Positions 26,034-33,987 of a stretch of DNA of 64,000 nt are shown in pieces. Location: positions 124,001-188,000 of the forward strand of contig NZ_JALIGC010000033.1 of NCBI RefSeq assembly GCF_024764775.1, written 5' to 3'. The stretch is from Scandinavium manionii. GTDB taxonomy: Bacteria > Pseudomonadota > Gammaproteobacteria > Enterobacterales > Enterobacteriaceae. The translations under genes and the position numbers were made by a program. The notes under the pieces were generated by a model. That model was not told where the DNA came from. It worked only from the letters and a program-made list of their open reading frames with translations, and made no database searches. Each line of letters begins with the position of its first letter. Position 1 is the stretch's first letter.

Positions 26034-26333
26034 TCAGCGTTCCGCCACCAGACGGATAAAATCATCATCGCTGTCCTGCGGCTCTACCTGGACTTGTTCT
26101 GCAGGTTTCACCGGCGTTTCTTTCTCCGGTTCATTTGCTTCACACAGGCGACGCAGTAATGCATTTTGACGCTTTTGCTGATCCAGCAGCGCTTCCAGAA
26201 GTTCTATCTGTTCGTTTGCTCGCGAACTGGCGCGGTTTACGAAAAACCACAGGGCCAGCCCGATGACCAGTACCAGCAAGGAGATTGCCAGCGAGGCCAA
26301 ATTCAGCATTCCGGAATTCATTAAATCAACCAT
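26034..26333 (-). CDS. yebO: YebO, small inner-membrane protein
   Basis: This is a 99-residue protein with a single N-terminal membrane helix (about residues 12-32), then a predicted coiled segment (ANEQIELLEALLDQQKRQNALL) and an acidic tail ending DDDFIRLVAER. The core is almost identical to E. coli YebO (95 residues). It follows mgrB on the same strand with about 75 bp between, and the two may share the PhoP-dependent promoter. Function is unknown. Confidence 0.93.
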   Translation of the reverse strand: MVDLMNSGMLNLASLAISLLVLVIGLALWFFVNRASSRANEQIELLEALLDQQKRQNALLRRLCEANEPEKETPVKPAEQVQVEPQDSDDDFIRLVAER

Positions 26334-26407
26334 TTCACCACCTCAAATTGGAGCCATCATTCTACCACTCGGCGGCATGAGGAAGGAAATCTCCTATGAG
26401 AAAATCT

Positions 26408-26554
26408 TTACCAGGGAATGAATTTATTGATGGTGCAAATACCGCTGAAAAATTGCACATCCTGATCGCACAACACGTTAATCATCTGAGTCCACAGTAA
26501 TAGACAGGCAATCAGAAAGATAACCGCCAGGATGACCCACCGTAACTTTTTCAC
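26408..26554 (-). CDS. mgrB: MgrB, small membrane inhibitor of PhoQ
   Basis: MgrB is an inner-membrane microprotein that represses the PhoQ sensor kinase in a feedback loop. Its loss is a common route to colistin resistance in enterobacteria. The 48-residue translation starts at GTG with MKKLRWVILAVIFLIACLLL, has one membrane helix (about 6-22) and keeps the key C-terminal features: Cys29, the DQDVQFFSGIC motif with Cys40, and the terminal FIPW. It is one residue longer than the 47 of E. coli, with the extra residue inside the helix. A PhoP box lies about 50 bp upstream. Confidence 0.96.
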   Translation of the reverse strand: MKKLRWVILAVIFLIACLLLWTQMINVLCDQDVQFFSGICTINKFIPW

Positions 26555-26584
26555 TCCACTCTCCGGGTAACCATATTTGTTAAC

Positions 26585-26618
26585 AGATTAGCACGCTAAC
26601 CTTAAACCGCGGCTAACT
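26585..26618 (-). promoter_or_regulatory. PhoP box and -10 element of mgrB
   Basis: Read leftward, the half-sites GTTAG and GTTTA are separated by 5 bases (26603-26617), the PhoP direct-repeat arrangement. A TAATCT -10 element (26585-26590) begins exactly 12 bases downstream, the usual spacing at PhoP-activated promoters. Confidence 0.8.
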
Positions 26619-26713
26619 GTAATGGAGTCGCTTCATTTTAGGAATCATCGACTTGTTTCAGGGCATGAACGAACTACTCTATTGTACAGGAAGAAACAAA
26701 AACGAGGCATATG

Positions 26714-26953
26714 ATGCGTTTTACGATTCGTGCAATTATTGTACTGGCTATTATTTGGATTGCTTTGCTTTCAACCGGCTACGGTGTGCTGATGGGCAGC
26801 ACTGAAAACGTAGGCGGATTAGGATTACAGTGTAAATATCTCACCGCACGTGGTACCAGCACCGCGCAATATGTTCACACTGACAGCGGGATTATTGGCA
26901 TTACTGACTGCCCTCTCCTGCGTAAAAGCACAACGGTTGTCGATAAGGGATAA
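26714..26953 (+). CDS. yobH: YobH, small membrane or exported protein
   Basis: This is a 79-residue protein with an N-terminal hydrophobic segment (about 3-25) that may be a signal anchor, and a small extracytoplasmic part with two cysteines (LQCKYLTARGTST and TDCPLLRKS). It closely matches E. coli YobH. Of two adjacent ATG codons, the second is preferred because GAGG lies 7 bases upstream of it. It is divergent from mgrB and followed by a clear terminator shared with kdgR. Function is unknown. Confidence 0.92.
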   Translation: MRFTIRAIIVLAIIWIALLSTGYGVLMGSTENVGGLGLQCKYLTARGTSTAQYVHTDSGIIGITDCPLLRKSTTVVDKG

Positions 26954-26972
26954 TCGTACACCACAAACATAG

Positions 26973-26998
26973 AACGCCGCTTATTGCGGCGTTTTTTA
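26973..26998. terminator. yobH / kdgR convergent terminator
   Basis: The arms AACGCCGC and GCGGCGTT around a short TTATT loop are followed by a T-run rightward. It lies between the convergent ends of yobH and kdgR. Confidence 0.9.
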
Positions 26999-27010
26999 TG
27001 GACGCGTTTC

Positions 27011-27802
27011 TCAGAATGGATAGTCGTTGTAACCCATCTGCTCAGAAATCTTACGCGCCGCCGTGTGCAGCATGCTGACGTACTCGTGCAGACGCTCCTC
27101 AGAGAAACGCAGAGTCGGGAAGGAAATGCTCAGCCCCGCAATCACCACGCCGAAGCGGTCAAACACCGGCACACCGATGCAACGCAGCCCCTCTTCCTGC
27201 TCTTCATTATCTTCGCCATAACCTTGCTCACGCACCACATCCAGCAGCGGTAACAGCTCTTCAGTATCGGCGATAGTCCGCTCGGTGCTGCGCTTATACT
27301 CAACGTGCTCGAGGATCTGTTTTACTTCCTCACGGTCACGCCACGCCAACAGCACTTTACCAATTGCCGTGCTGTACAGTGGATTGCGACGGCCAATGCG
27401 GGAGTACATTCGCAGGTTATACATTGAGTCAATTTTATGGATGTAGACGATGCTGTCTTCATCCAGCGCGCCCAGGTGAATGGTTTCTTTCGTCAAACGA
27501 GAAAGTTCACGCATCTGGATATCCGCACTGCGGATGAGATCGACGTTTTGCAGCGAGCGCGCACCCAGCTCAAACAGTTTCAGAGTCAAAGAGTATTTCT
27601 CTGATTCGCCTTCCTGTGCCACGTAGCCCAACGATTTCATGGTCTGTAAAAAGCGATAAACCGTGCTTTTTGACATCATTACGCGCTGTGAAAGCTCAGT
27701 TATCCCTATCTCACGCTCTTCGCCAAGCGCTTGCAAAATGCCAAAAACCTTCAACACCGAAGAGACAGAATCTGGCTGTTTATCCAAATCTGCAACTGCC
27801 AT
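27011..27802 (-). CDS. kdgR: KdgR, IclR-family repressor of KDG/pectinolytic genes
   Basis: KdgR is a cytosolic repressor that senses 2-keto-3-deoxygluconate and controls uptake and breakdown of hexuronate products, including eda in this window. The 263-residue protein has the IclR winged helix-turn-helix (about 15-75, GITELSQRVMMSKSTVYRFLQ) and the C-terminal IclR effector domain (about 80-255). It is divergent from the transporter gene yebQ. The operator palindrome in front of yebQ could serve either gene. Confidence 0.96.
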   Translation of the reverse strand: MAVADLDKQPDSVSSVLKVFGILQALGEEREIGITELSQRVMMSKSTVYRFLQTMKSLGYVAQEGESEKYSLTLKLFELGARSLQNVDLIRSADIQMRELSRLTKETIHLGALDEDSIVYIHKIDSMYNLRMYSRIGRRNPLYSTAIGKVLLAWRDREEVKQILEHVEYKRSTERTIADTEELLPLLDVVREQGYGEDNEEQEEGLRCIGVPVFDRFGVVIAGLSISFPTLRFSEERLHEYVSMLHTAARKISEQMGYNDYPF

Positions 27803-27934
27803 TTATCACCTCATCGCGACTGTTTTATAAAATTCAGAACTGTTTTTTATTATAATTTCGCGCGCCGTCCGCCGCAATCACTCTTCTGCATCTTCGTTAC
27901 AAATCTGCGACATACTGCCGAATAATCAATGCTA

Positions 27935-27958
27935 AAATCATTATCTGCATAATGATTT
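27935..27958. promoter_or_regulatory. 24-bp perfect palindrome upstream of yebQ
   Basis: The arms AAATCATTAT (27935-27944) and ATAATGATTT (27949-27958) are perfect inverted repeats separated by CTGC, ending 21 bp before the yebQ start. This looks like an operator for a dimeric regulator. It does not match the KdgR consensus I remember (TGAAA...TTTCA) well. Confidence 0.6.
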
Positions 27959-27979
27959 CATTAAAGACGCATTTTTCAC

Positions 27980-29353
27980 ATGGAAAAAACAGCTCCTGAT
28001 GGTTTGCCATTGCCGCAACGCTATGGCGCCATTCTGACGATCGTGCTTGGTATTTCGATGGCCGTCCTTGACGGTGCCATTGCCAACGTCGCCCTTCCCA
28101 CTATTGCTACCGACCTTAACGCCTCTCCCGCCGCGTCTATCTGGATAGTTAACGCCTACCAAATCGCGATTGTTATCTCGCTGCTGACCCTGGCATTTCT
28201 CGGCGATATGTTCGGCTATCGCCGAATTTACAAATGCGGCCTGGTGGTCTTCACCTGCACGTCGCTGATTTGCGCCCTTTCGCACTCCCTGGAAATGCTG
28301 ACGCTAGCCCGCGTGGCGCAGGGTCTGGGAGGCGCTGCGTTGATGAGCGTCAACACGGCGTTGATACGCCTCATTTATCCGCAGCGCTTTCTCGGTCGCG
28401 GGATGGGAATCAACTCGTTTATTGTGGCCGTTTCCTCTGCCGCAGGACCAACTATTGCCGCAGCAATTTTATCCGTGGCATCCTGGCAGTGGCTGTTCCT
28501 GATTAACGTCCCGATCGGGATCGTGGCGTTTGTTTTGGCCATGCGTTATCTGCCGTCTAACGGTGCCCGCAGCCAGGCATCACGTTTCGATCTGCCGAGT
28601 GCGGTCATGAACGCTTTAACCTTCGGTTTACTGATAACGGCACTCAGCAGCTTTGCCCAAGGGCAGTCTCTGCTACTGGTGCTGAGTGAAGTGGTGGCAA
28701 TGCTGGTTATCGGCTTTTTCTTTGTGCGTCGCCAGTTGAAGCTGCCGGTGCCGCTACTGCCGGTTGATTTGCTACGTATTCCGCTATTTTCACTGTCTAT
28801 CTGTACCTCGATTTGTTCTTTCTGCGCTCAAATGCTGGCCCTGGTTTCACTGCCTTTCTTCCTGCAATCGGTTATGGGCCGCAGTGAAGTTGAAACCGGT
28901 CTGCTGCTGACGCCGTGGCCGTTGGCCACCATGGTAATGGCCCCAATTGCAGGTTATCTCATCGAAAAGGTTCACGCCGGTTTCCTCGGTGCATTGGGTT
29001 TGGCGGTAATGGCATGCGGGCTGTTCGCGTTGGCACTGCTGCCCTCTTCGCCACAGGATATCGACATTGTCTGGCGCATGATGCTGTGCGGGGCCGGTTT
29101 TGGGTTATTCCAGTCTCCGAACAATCACACCATTGTGTCGTCTGCGCCGCGTAATCGCAGCGGTGGCGCAAGCGGAATGTTAGGTACTGCTCGTCTGCTG
29201 GGGCAAAGTACTGGCGCAGCACTGGTGGCGTTAATGTTTAATCTGTTTGGCACGCACGGGACGCACACTTCGCTTTTACTGGCAGGATCCCTTGCGGTTA
29301 TCGCCGCCATTTTCAGTGGCCTTCGCGTCGCCCAGCCTCGGGCTGTCCCCTGA
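27980..29353 (+). CDS. yebQ: YebQ, 14-helix MFS transporter
   Basis: This is a 457-residue inner-membrane transporter of the major facilitator superfamily, DHA2 (14-helix drug:proton antiporter) type. The D1 motif LDGAIANVALPTIATDL near residues 30-46 and the motif A-like loop GDMFGYRRIYKCG near 76-88 are clear. Hydrophobic segments run through to the C-terminus. It resembles the E. coli putative efflux protein YebQ. Substrate is unknown. The gene is divergent from kdgR with a perfect palindrome just before its start. Confidence 0.93.
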   Translation: MEKTAPDGLPLPQRYGAILTIVLGISMAVLDGAIANVALPTIATDLNASPAASIWIVNAYQIAIVISLLTLAFLGDMFGYRRIYKCGLVVFTCTSLICALSHSLEMLTLARVAQGLGGAALMSVNTALIRLIYPQRFLGRGMGINSFIVAVSSAAGPTIAAAILSVASWQWLFLINVPIGIVAFVLAMRYLPSNGARSQASRFDLPSAVMNALTFGLLITALSSFAQGQSLLLVLSEVVAMLVIGFFFVRRQLKLPVPLLPVDLLRIPLFSLSICTSICSFCAQMLALVSLPFFLQSVMGRSEVETGLLLTPWPLATMVMAPIAGYLIEKVHAGFLGALGLAVMACGLFALALLPSSPQDIDIVWRMMLCGAGFGLFQSPNNHTIVSSAPRNRSGGASGMLGTARLLGQSTGAALVALMFNLFGTHGTHTSLLLAGSLAVIAAIFSGLRVAQPRAVP

Positions 29354-29366
29354 TCCAGGCGTAAAA

Positions 29367-29389
29367 AAAGCGCCGCTGAGCGGCGCTTT
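29367..29389. terminator. yebQ / htpX bidirectional terminator
   Basis: The 10-bp arms AAAGCGCCGC and GCGGCGCTTT around a 3-base loop have an A-rich left flank and T-containing right flank, between convergent yebQ and htpX. Confidence 0.9.
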
Positions 29390-29415
29390 GCTTTAAGGGT
29401 CGTGCTGTGAATTCG

Positions 29416-30297
29416 TTATTTCAGGTACTCGCCGCTACGCAGCGCTTCGATACGTTTGTCCAGCGGCGGGTGCGTCATGAACAGTTCGCTCATGGACTTC
29501 GCTTTGCCATTGATACAAAACGCCATCATGCTGCTGGCTTCCTGCGGTTCGTAACTGGTTTTCAGGCGCTGAAGCGCCGCAATCATTTTCTCGCGGCCCA
29601 CGAGTTTGGCTGAACCGGCATCGGCGTGGAACTCTCGATGACGGGAGAACCACATGGTGATGATGCTGGCGAGAATACCGAACACCAGCTCCAGCACTGT
29701 CGCTACCGCAAAGTAAATCAGCGGGTTACCGTTGCTGCTTTCACCTTCATCACGGTTGCCGCCCAGGAAACCGGCCGCAATCTGCGCAATAACACGAGAA
29801 ATAAAGATAACAAAAGTGTTCACGATGCCCTGAATCAGGGTCATGGTCACCATGTCACCGTTGGCGATGTGGCTGATTTCGTGCGCGATGACTGCTTCGG
29901 CCTCATCACGGCTCATGTTCTGCAACAAGCCCGTACTCACGGCAACCAACGACGCATCACGGCGTGCACCGGTCGCGAAGGCGTTGATATCCGGCGCGTG
30001 ATACACTGCAACCTGCGGCATGGCAATACCCGCCTGGCGAGACTGCTGCGCGACGGTGTTCATCAGCCAGCGCTCAGTTTCATTGCGCGGCTGTTCTATA
30101 ACCTCACCACCTACCGATTTCAGCGCCATCCATTTCGACATTAATAGCGACACAATCGAGCCACCAAAACCGAAAAGCAGCGCCATGATAAGCAGGCCCG
30201 TCATGCTGCTAGACTGAATTCCTGTCAGGCTTAGCACCAGCCCAAACACGACCATAACCGCCAGGTTGGTCATCAGGAAGAGCGCGATTCGCATCAT
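29416..30297 (-). CDS. htpX: HtpX, heat-shock membrane metalloprotease
   Basis: HtpX is an inner-membrane zinc endoprotease that works with FtsH in membrane-protein quality control. The 293-residue protein has two N-terminal membrane helices, the HEISH zinc-binding motif near residues 139-143 (VIAHEISHIANGD), further hydrophobic segments near 155-215, and the third ligand Glu in HREFHADAGSAKLVG. The ATG reading MMRIALFL gives the E. coli length; the frame extends 16 codons upstream without conservation. A candidate sigma-32 promoter lies about 55 bp upstream. Confidence 0.96.
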   Translation of the reverse strand: MMRIALFLMTNLAVMVVFGLVLSLTGIQSSSMTGLLIMALLFGFGGSIVSLLMSKWMALKSVGGEVIEQPRNETERWLMNTVAQQSRQAGIAMPQVAVYHAPDINAFATGARRDASLVAVSTGLLQNMSRDEAEAVIAHEISHIANGDMVTMTLIQGIVNTFVIFISRVIAQIAAGFLGGNRDEGESSNGNPLIYFAVATVLELVFGILASIITMWFSRHREFHADAGSAKLVGREKMIAALQRLKTSYEPQEASSMMAFCINGKAKSMSELFMTHPPLDKRIEALRSGEYLK

Positions 30298-30349
30298 AAT
30301 TTTCTTTAACCTCGTTGTAACAAAACGCACTATGCGATTACCCATATGG

Positions 30350-30373
30350 TATGGGTCTTACGCCAATTTTCAA
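30350..30373 (-). promoter_or_regulatory. Candidate sigma-32 promoter of htpX
   Basis: Read leftward, TTGAAA (30373-30368) and CCCATA (30355-30350) are 12 bases apart. They resemble the heat-shock -35 (CTTGAAA) and -10 (CCCCATNT) elements, consistent with htpX being a heat-shock gene in E. coli. Confidence 0.6.
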
Positions 30374-30450
30374 CTATCAGAGGTCGCTAAGTCACGAGAA
30401 AAACACAACTTTACATTGTGTTGCATCTCGCTGACGCACGCTTTAGAAAG

Positions 30451-30482
30451 AAAAAAAACAGGCACAATTTCATGTGCCTGTT
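30451..30482 (-). terminator. prc terminator
   Basis: In the leftward direction CAGGCACA and TGTGCCTG pair around a 6-base loop and are followed by a run of T residues, just past the prc stop. Confidence 0.9.
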
Positions 30483-30488
30483 GGGGGG

Positions 30489-32537
30489 TTATTTGCTGGC
30501 GGTTGGTGTTACCGCGGGCCGGTCTTTTTCCATATTTGCCAGGTCATTGGCGATATGGACCGTTTCATCCAGATACGGATCGGGCTCCTGATAATCCTTC
30601 GGCAGATCGTCCAGTTTCTTCAGCGGTGGCTTGCCTTCACGTTTGTAACGATCGTTAATGCGGGCCAGGCGCGTCGCGTCATCTTCCTCATTCTCTTTCT
30701 CACGCTGTGCGTAATTCAGTGAAGCGATATTGCGGCGCTCTTTCAGCGCATTGAAACGGGCAATATCTTTGACGATGTACTGGAATTCCGGATCTTTCGC
30801 GATACGGTCATTGTGGTCTTTCAGAAGTTCTGGACCAAACGGCATCATATCGCCCGTTTTGACGTAGGTCGCAGCATTAATGCTGTCCCACGGCAGAGCG
30901 TTATCTTCAAACTTCTCACCGGTTTCTGTCTCTTCGCTGCCGGTTGGCATCATGATATCTGGCGTCACACCTTTACGCTGAGTACTGCCGCCGTTGATGC
31001 GGTAGAACTTCTGAATGGTGTACTGCACAGAACCCAGCGCTGGCCACTCTGGGCGCAGCATCTGATCGTAGATGCGGTTCAGCGAGCGATACTGCTGCAC
31101 GGTGCCTTTACCGAAGGTAGGCTCACCGACAATCAGAGCGCGCCCATAATCCTGCATAGCCGCCGCGAAGATTTCAGATGCAGACGCGCTGAAGCGGTCA
31201 ACCAGCACGACGAGTGGGCCTTTGTAATACACAACGCCGTCGGTATCGCTGTCTTCGCGTACCTTGCCGTTGTTATCACGCACCTGCACTACCGGGCCAG
31301 ACGGGATAAACAGACCAGAAAGCGATACCGCCTCGGTCAGTGCTCCACCGCCGTTGCTACGCAGATCGATAACGACGCTGGTAACGTTTTGTTTTTCCAG
31401 TTTCTGCAGCTGCACCTTCACATCATCGGTGAGACCCACGTAGAAACCAGGAATATCCAGCACGCCAACTTTCTCTTTGCCGACGTTTTTCACCGACATC
31501 TTCACGGCGCGATCTTCGAGGCGAATGCGCTCGCGAGTCAGCGTGATGGTGCGGGTTTTCGTTCCTTTACCGGCAGGCAGAATTTCCAGGCGCACTTTGC
31601 TACCCTTCGGCCCTTTGATCAGGGCGACAACGTCATCCAGGCGCCAGCCGATAACATCAACCATCCCTTTACCGGTCTGGCCAACGCCGACGATACGATC
31701 GCCAACGCTAATGGCTTTACTCTTCGCCGCAGGACCACCCGCCACCATGGAATTAATCACGGTATAGTCGTCATCCATTTGCAGCACAGCCCCGATACCT
31801 TCCAGAGAAAGACTCATTTCGGTGTTGAACTGCTCGGTGTTACGCGGGGAAAGGTAGTTGGTGTGCGGATCGATTTCGTGTGCAAACGCGGTCATCGCCA
31901 GAGAGAACACGTCTTCGCTGTTGGTCTGAACCAGACGGCGAATCGCGAACTTGTAGCGACGGGTCAGCGTTTCACGAATTTCTTTTTCGTCTTTACCGGC
32001 AAGCTTAAGGCTCAGCTCGTCATATTTGACTTTGCCATCCCACAGCGCGTTCAACTCAGTGTCATCTTTTGGCCACGGCGATTTGGTGCGGTCAAGATTG
32101 AAGGTATCGTTGCCAGTAAAATCCATCGGACGCTCAAGTACTTTGAGCGCGTACTGATAGCGCTCAAAGCGGCGTTTTTGCGCCAGATTATAAAGATCGT
32201 AGAAAACATCCAGTTTGCCACTGCGCAGTTCGTCACCGACCTGCGATTTACGGGCATCATACTGGGAAACATCGCTGGCCAGCAGCACGTTGTGGCTGTA
32301 GTCCAGGAGATTAAGGTAACGGTCGAAAATTTTCGCCGAGAACGCGTTGTCGAGATCGAACTGGCGATAGTGGGAGCGGGTAAAGCGAGACGTTACACGC
32401 TCGCTTACCGTTGCATGCTGGGCCTCTTCCTTAAGAACTGGAATCTGGTCAGCACGTGTAATATCGTCCACGGCGAACGACTGGCCTGCCATTAACAGCA
32501 TGCCAGCGAGCGCGGTGACCTTAAAAAAGTTGTTCAT
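30489..32537 (-). CDS. prc: Tail-specific protease Prc
   Basis: Prc (Tsp) is a periplasmic S41-family protease that degrades proteins with nonpolar C-termini, including SsrA-tagged ones and MepS together with NlpI, and trims FtsI. The 682-residue protein has a signal peptide (first 22 residues, cleaving after SFA), a PDZ domain near 235-325, and the catalytic dyad: Ser in RFSASASEIFA and Lys in TFGKGTVQQ. Length matches E. coli. It lies 19 bp after proQ and is followed by a terminator. Confidence 0.97.
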   Translation of the reverse strand: MNNFFKVTALAGMLLMAGQSFAVDDITRADQIPVLKEEAQHATVSERVTSRFTRSHYRQFDLDNAFSAKIFDRYLNLLDYSHNVLLASDVSQYDARKSQVGDELRSGKLDVFYDLYNLAQKRRFERYQYALKVLERPMDFTGNDTFNLDRTKSPWPKDDTELNALWDGKVKYDELSLKLAGKDEKEIRETLTRRYKFAIRRLVQTNSEDVFSLAMTAFAHEIDPHTNYLSPRNTEQFNTEMSLSLEGIGAVLQMDDDYTVINSMVAGGPAAKSKAISVGDRIVGVGQTGKGMVDVIGWRLDDVVALIKGPKGSKVRLEILPAGKGTKTRTITLTRERIRLEDRAVKMSVKNVGKEKVGVLDIPGFYVGLTDDVKVQLQKLEKQNVTSVVIDLRSNGGGALTEAVSLSGLFIPSGPVVQVRDNNGKVREDSDTDGVVYYKGPLVVLVDRFSASASEIFAAAMQDYGRALIVGEPTFGKGTVQQYRSLNRIYDQMLRPEWPALGSVQYTIQKFYRINGGSTQRKGVTPDIMMPTGSEETETGEKFEDNALPWDSINAATYVKTGDMMPFGPELLKDHNDRIAKDPEFQYIVKDIARFNALKERRNIASLNYAQREKENEEDDATRLARINDRYKREGKPPLKKLDDLPKDYQEPDPYLDETVHIANDLANMEKDRPAVTPTASK

Positions 32538-32556
32538 GCCAGGCCCGGCCTCCGTT

Positions 32557-33249
32557 TCAGAACATCAAATGTTCTGTGCGTACAATCATTGACATACCAG
32601 AAGTCAGCTGTACACGAACGCCATCTTTGGTGATTTCCAGTACAGTAGCGTCCATTGCGTTGTTACCCGCTTTGACTTTCAGAGACTGGCCAACGGTCAG
32701 TTCAGAAATGTCAGATACCGGTGTAAGACGCTCTTCACGTGCCGGACGTGGTGCTTTTGCCGCAGCGGGTTTAGCAGCCTGACGCGGTTTATTAGCCCCT
32801 GCATCTTTGCGTGGTACAGCTGGACGCGGTTTGCGCTCACGACGTGGGGCATCAACTGGCTCACCTGCCGCAATGGCAGCTTCACGTTTTTTAGCCTGCT
32901 GTTCTGCACGCTGTGCCTGCACACGCGCCTTCGCTTCTTCAAGCTGCTGACGCGCGTGAGTCACATGCTGCTCATCCAGCTCGCCGCACGGGTTCCCGTC
33001 GAGATCAACGCGGGTTGCACCCGCTTTGATGCCGTACAGATAGCGCCAGCTGGACGTATAAAGACGTAAGGCGGAACGAAGCTGGGTTTTGCTGAGGTTC
33101 ATTTCACCCTCAACGCGCGCTACCAGATCCTGAAAAATACCAATTTTCAGTGGGCGTGCTTCACCTTCAGCGCTGAAACACTGTGGGAATCGTTCGGCCA
33201 GAAATGCGATAACTTCTTTACTGCTATTCAACTTAGGTTGATTTTCCAT
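32557..33249 (-). CDS. proQ: ProQ, FinO-domain RNA chaperone
   Basis: ProQ is a global RNA-binding protein that stabilises many messages and small RNAs, and it was first found through its effect on the osmoporter ProP. The 230-residue protein has the FinO/ProQ domain (about 1-120), a Lys/Arg/Ala/Pro-rich linker (about 125-175) and a C-terminal Tudor-like domain (VGQSLKVKAGNNAMDATVLE). It is directly upstream of prc in the same orientation, the conserved arrangement. Confidence 0.97.
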   Translation of the reverse strand: MENQPKLNSSKEVIAFLAERFPQCFSAEGEARPLKIGIFQDLVARVEGEMNLSKTQLRSALRLYTSSWRYLYGIKAGATRVDLDGNPCGELDEQHVTHARQQLEEAKARVQAQRAEQQAKKREAAIAAGEPVDAPRRERKPRPAVPRKDAGANKPRQAAKPAAAKAPRPAREERLTPVSDISELTVGQSLKVKAGNNAMDATVLEITKDGVRVQLTSGMSMIVRTEHLMF

Positions 33250-33346
33250 GAAATTTCCTGATTACAACGGACGTAGCCAACATACCGCGGGCATGAACAG
33301 GCGTCATTATAATGACGCCATCGGTAAATGCTACGTTATCCGTTGA

Positions 33347-33844
33347 TTATCCTGCGACAGGCTGAAAGAATTTGTGATAATCGGTGGCCGCAAGCAGCTT
33401 TTCGAGGTGAGCAACCAGCTCACGGAGCCCCTGTTCATCTTCAGTGCTGAAACGGGAGTACTCCGGGCTGTCGATATCCAGCACGCCAATAATTTTTCCG
33501 TTAACCACCAAAGGAAGCACGATTTCGGAGTTGCTTGCTGCGTCACAGGCGATGTGACCGGCAAAGGCGTGGACGTCTTCCACACGCTGAACGCGATTTT
33601 CCGACACCGCCGTACCGCAAACCCCGCGGCCAACCGGGATACGAACGCAGGCAATTTTTCCCTGGAATGGACCTAAAACCAGCGTTTCGCCCTCAAGGAG
33701 ATAAAAACCGGCCCAGTTAACATCGGTCAGACGCTCAAACAGCAGCGCGCTGGTATTAGAGAGTGTGGCTAAAAAACTGGTTTCACCTGCCATTAATGCC
33801 TTAAAATCGCGGTTAAGATCCGCGTAAAATTCTGATTCGCTCAT
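33347..33844 (-). CDS. msrC: Free methionine-(R)-sulfoxide reductase
   Basis: MsrC (YebR) reduces free methionine-R-sulfoxide and is built on a GAF domain. The 165-residue protein keeps the three cysteines used in catalysis and resolution: ACVRI, GVCGTAV and IACDAAS, near residues 84, 94 and 118. A Trp/Tyr-rich pocket (NWAGFYLLEG) binds the substrate. The gene lies about 100 bp upstream of proQ and is divergent from letA. An ATG at its start reads MSESEFYADL as in E. coli. Confidence 0.96.
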   Translation of the reverse strand: MSESEFYADLNRDFKALMAGETSFLATLSNTSALLFERLTDVNWAGFYLLEGETLVLGPFQGKIACVRIPVGRGVCGTAVSENRVQRVEDVHAFAGHIACDAASNSEIVLPLVVNGKIIGVLDIDSPEYSRFSTEDEQGLRELVAHLEKLLAATDYHKFFQPVAG

Positions 33845-33987
33845 TATTCAATCACTTATGTACTTAGTTCGAAGCCGGTCAATGCCGACGCATAGCCTAA
33901 TAAAATAAGCATTAAATGCGTTCGGGCTCAAGATGAATCCGTTCATAGGTTAAGATAGAGTTATACATTCATTTCAAAAGCTAATAA

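Noticed and set aside
30813..32495. Long rightward open frame of 560 codons opposite prc
   Set aside because: It is fully antisense to the well-supported prc gene, has no domain or ribosome site, and its His/Arg/Gln-rich composition is typical of a mirror frame of a codon-biased gene.
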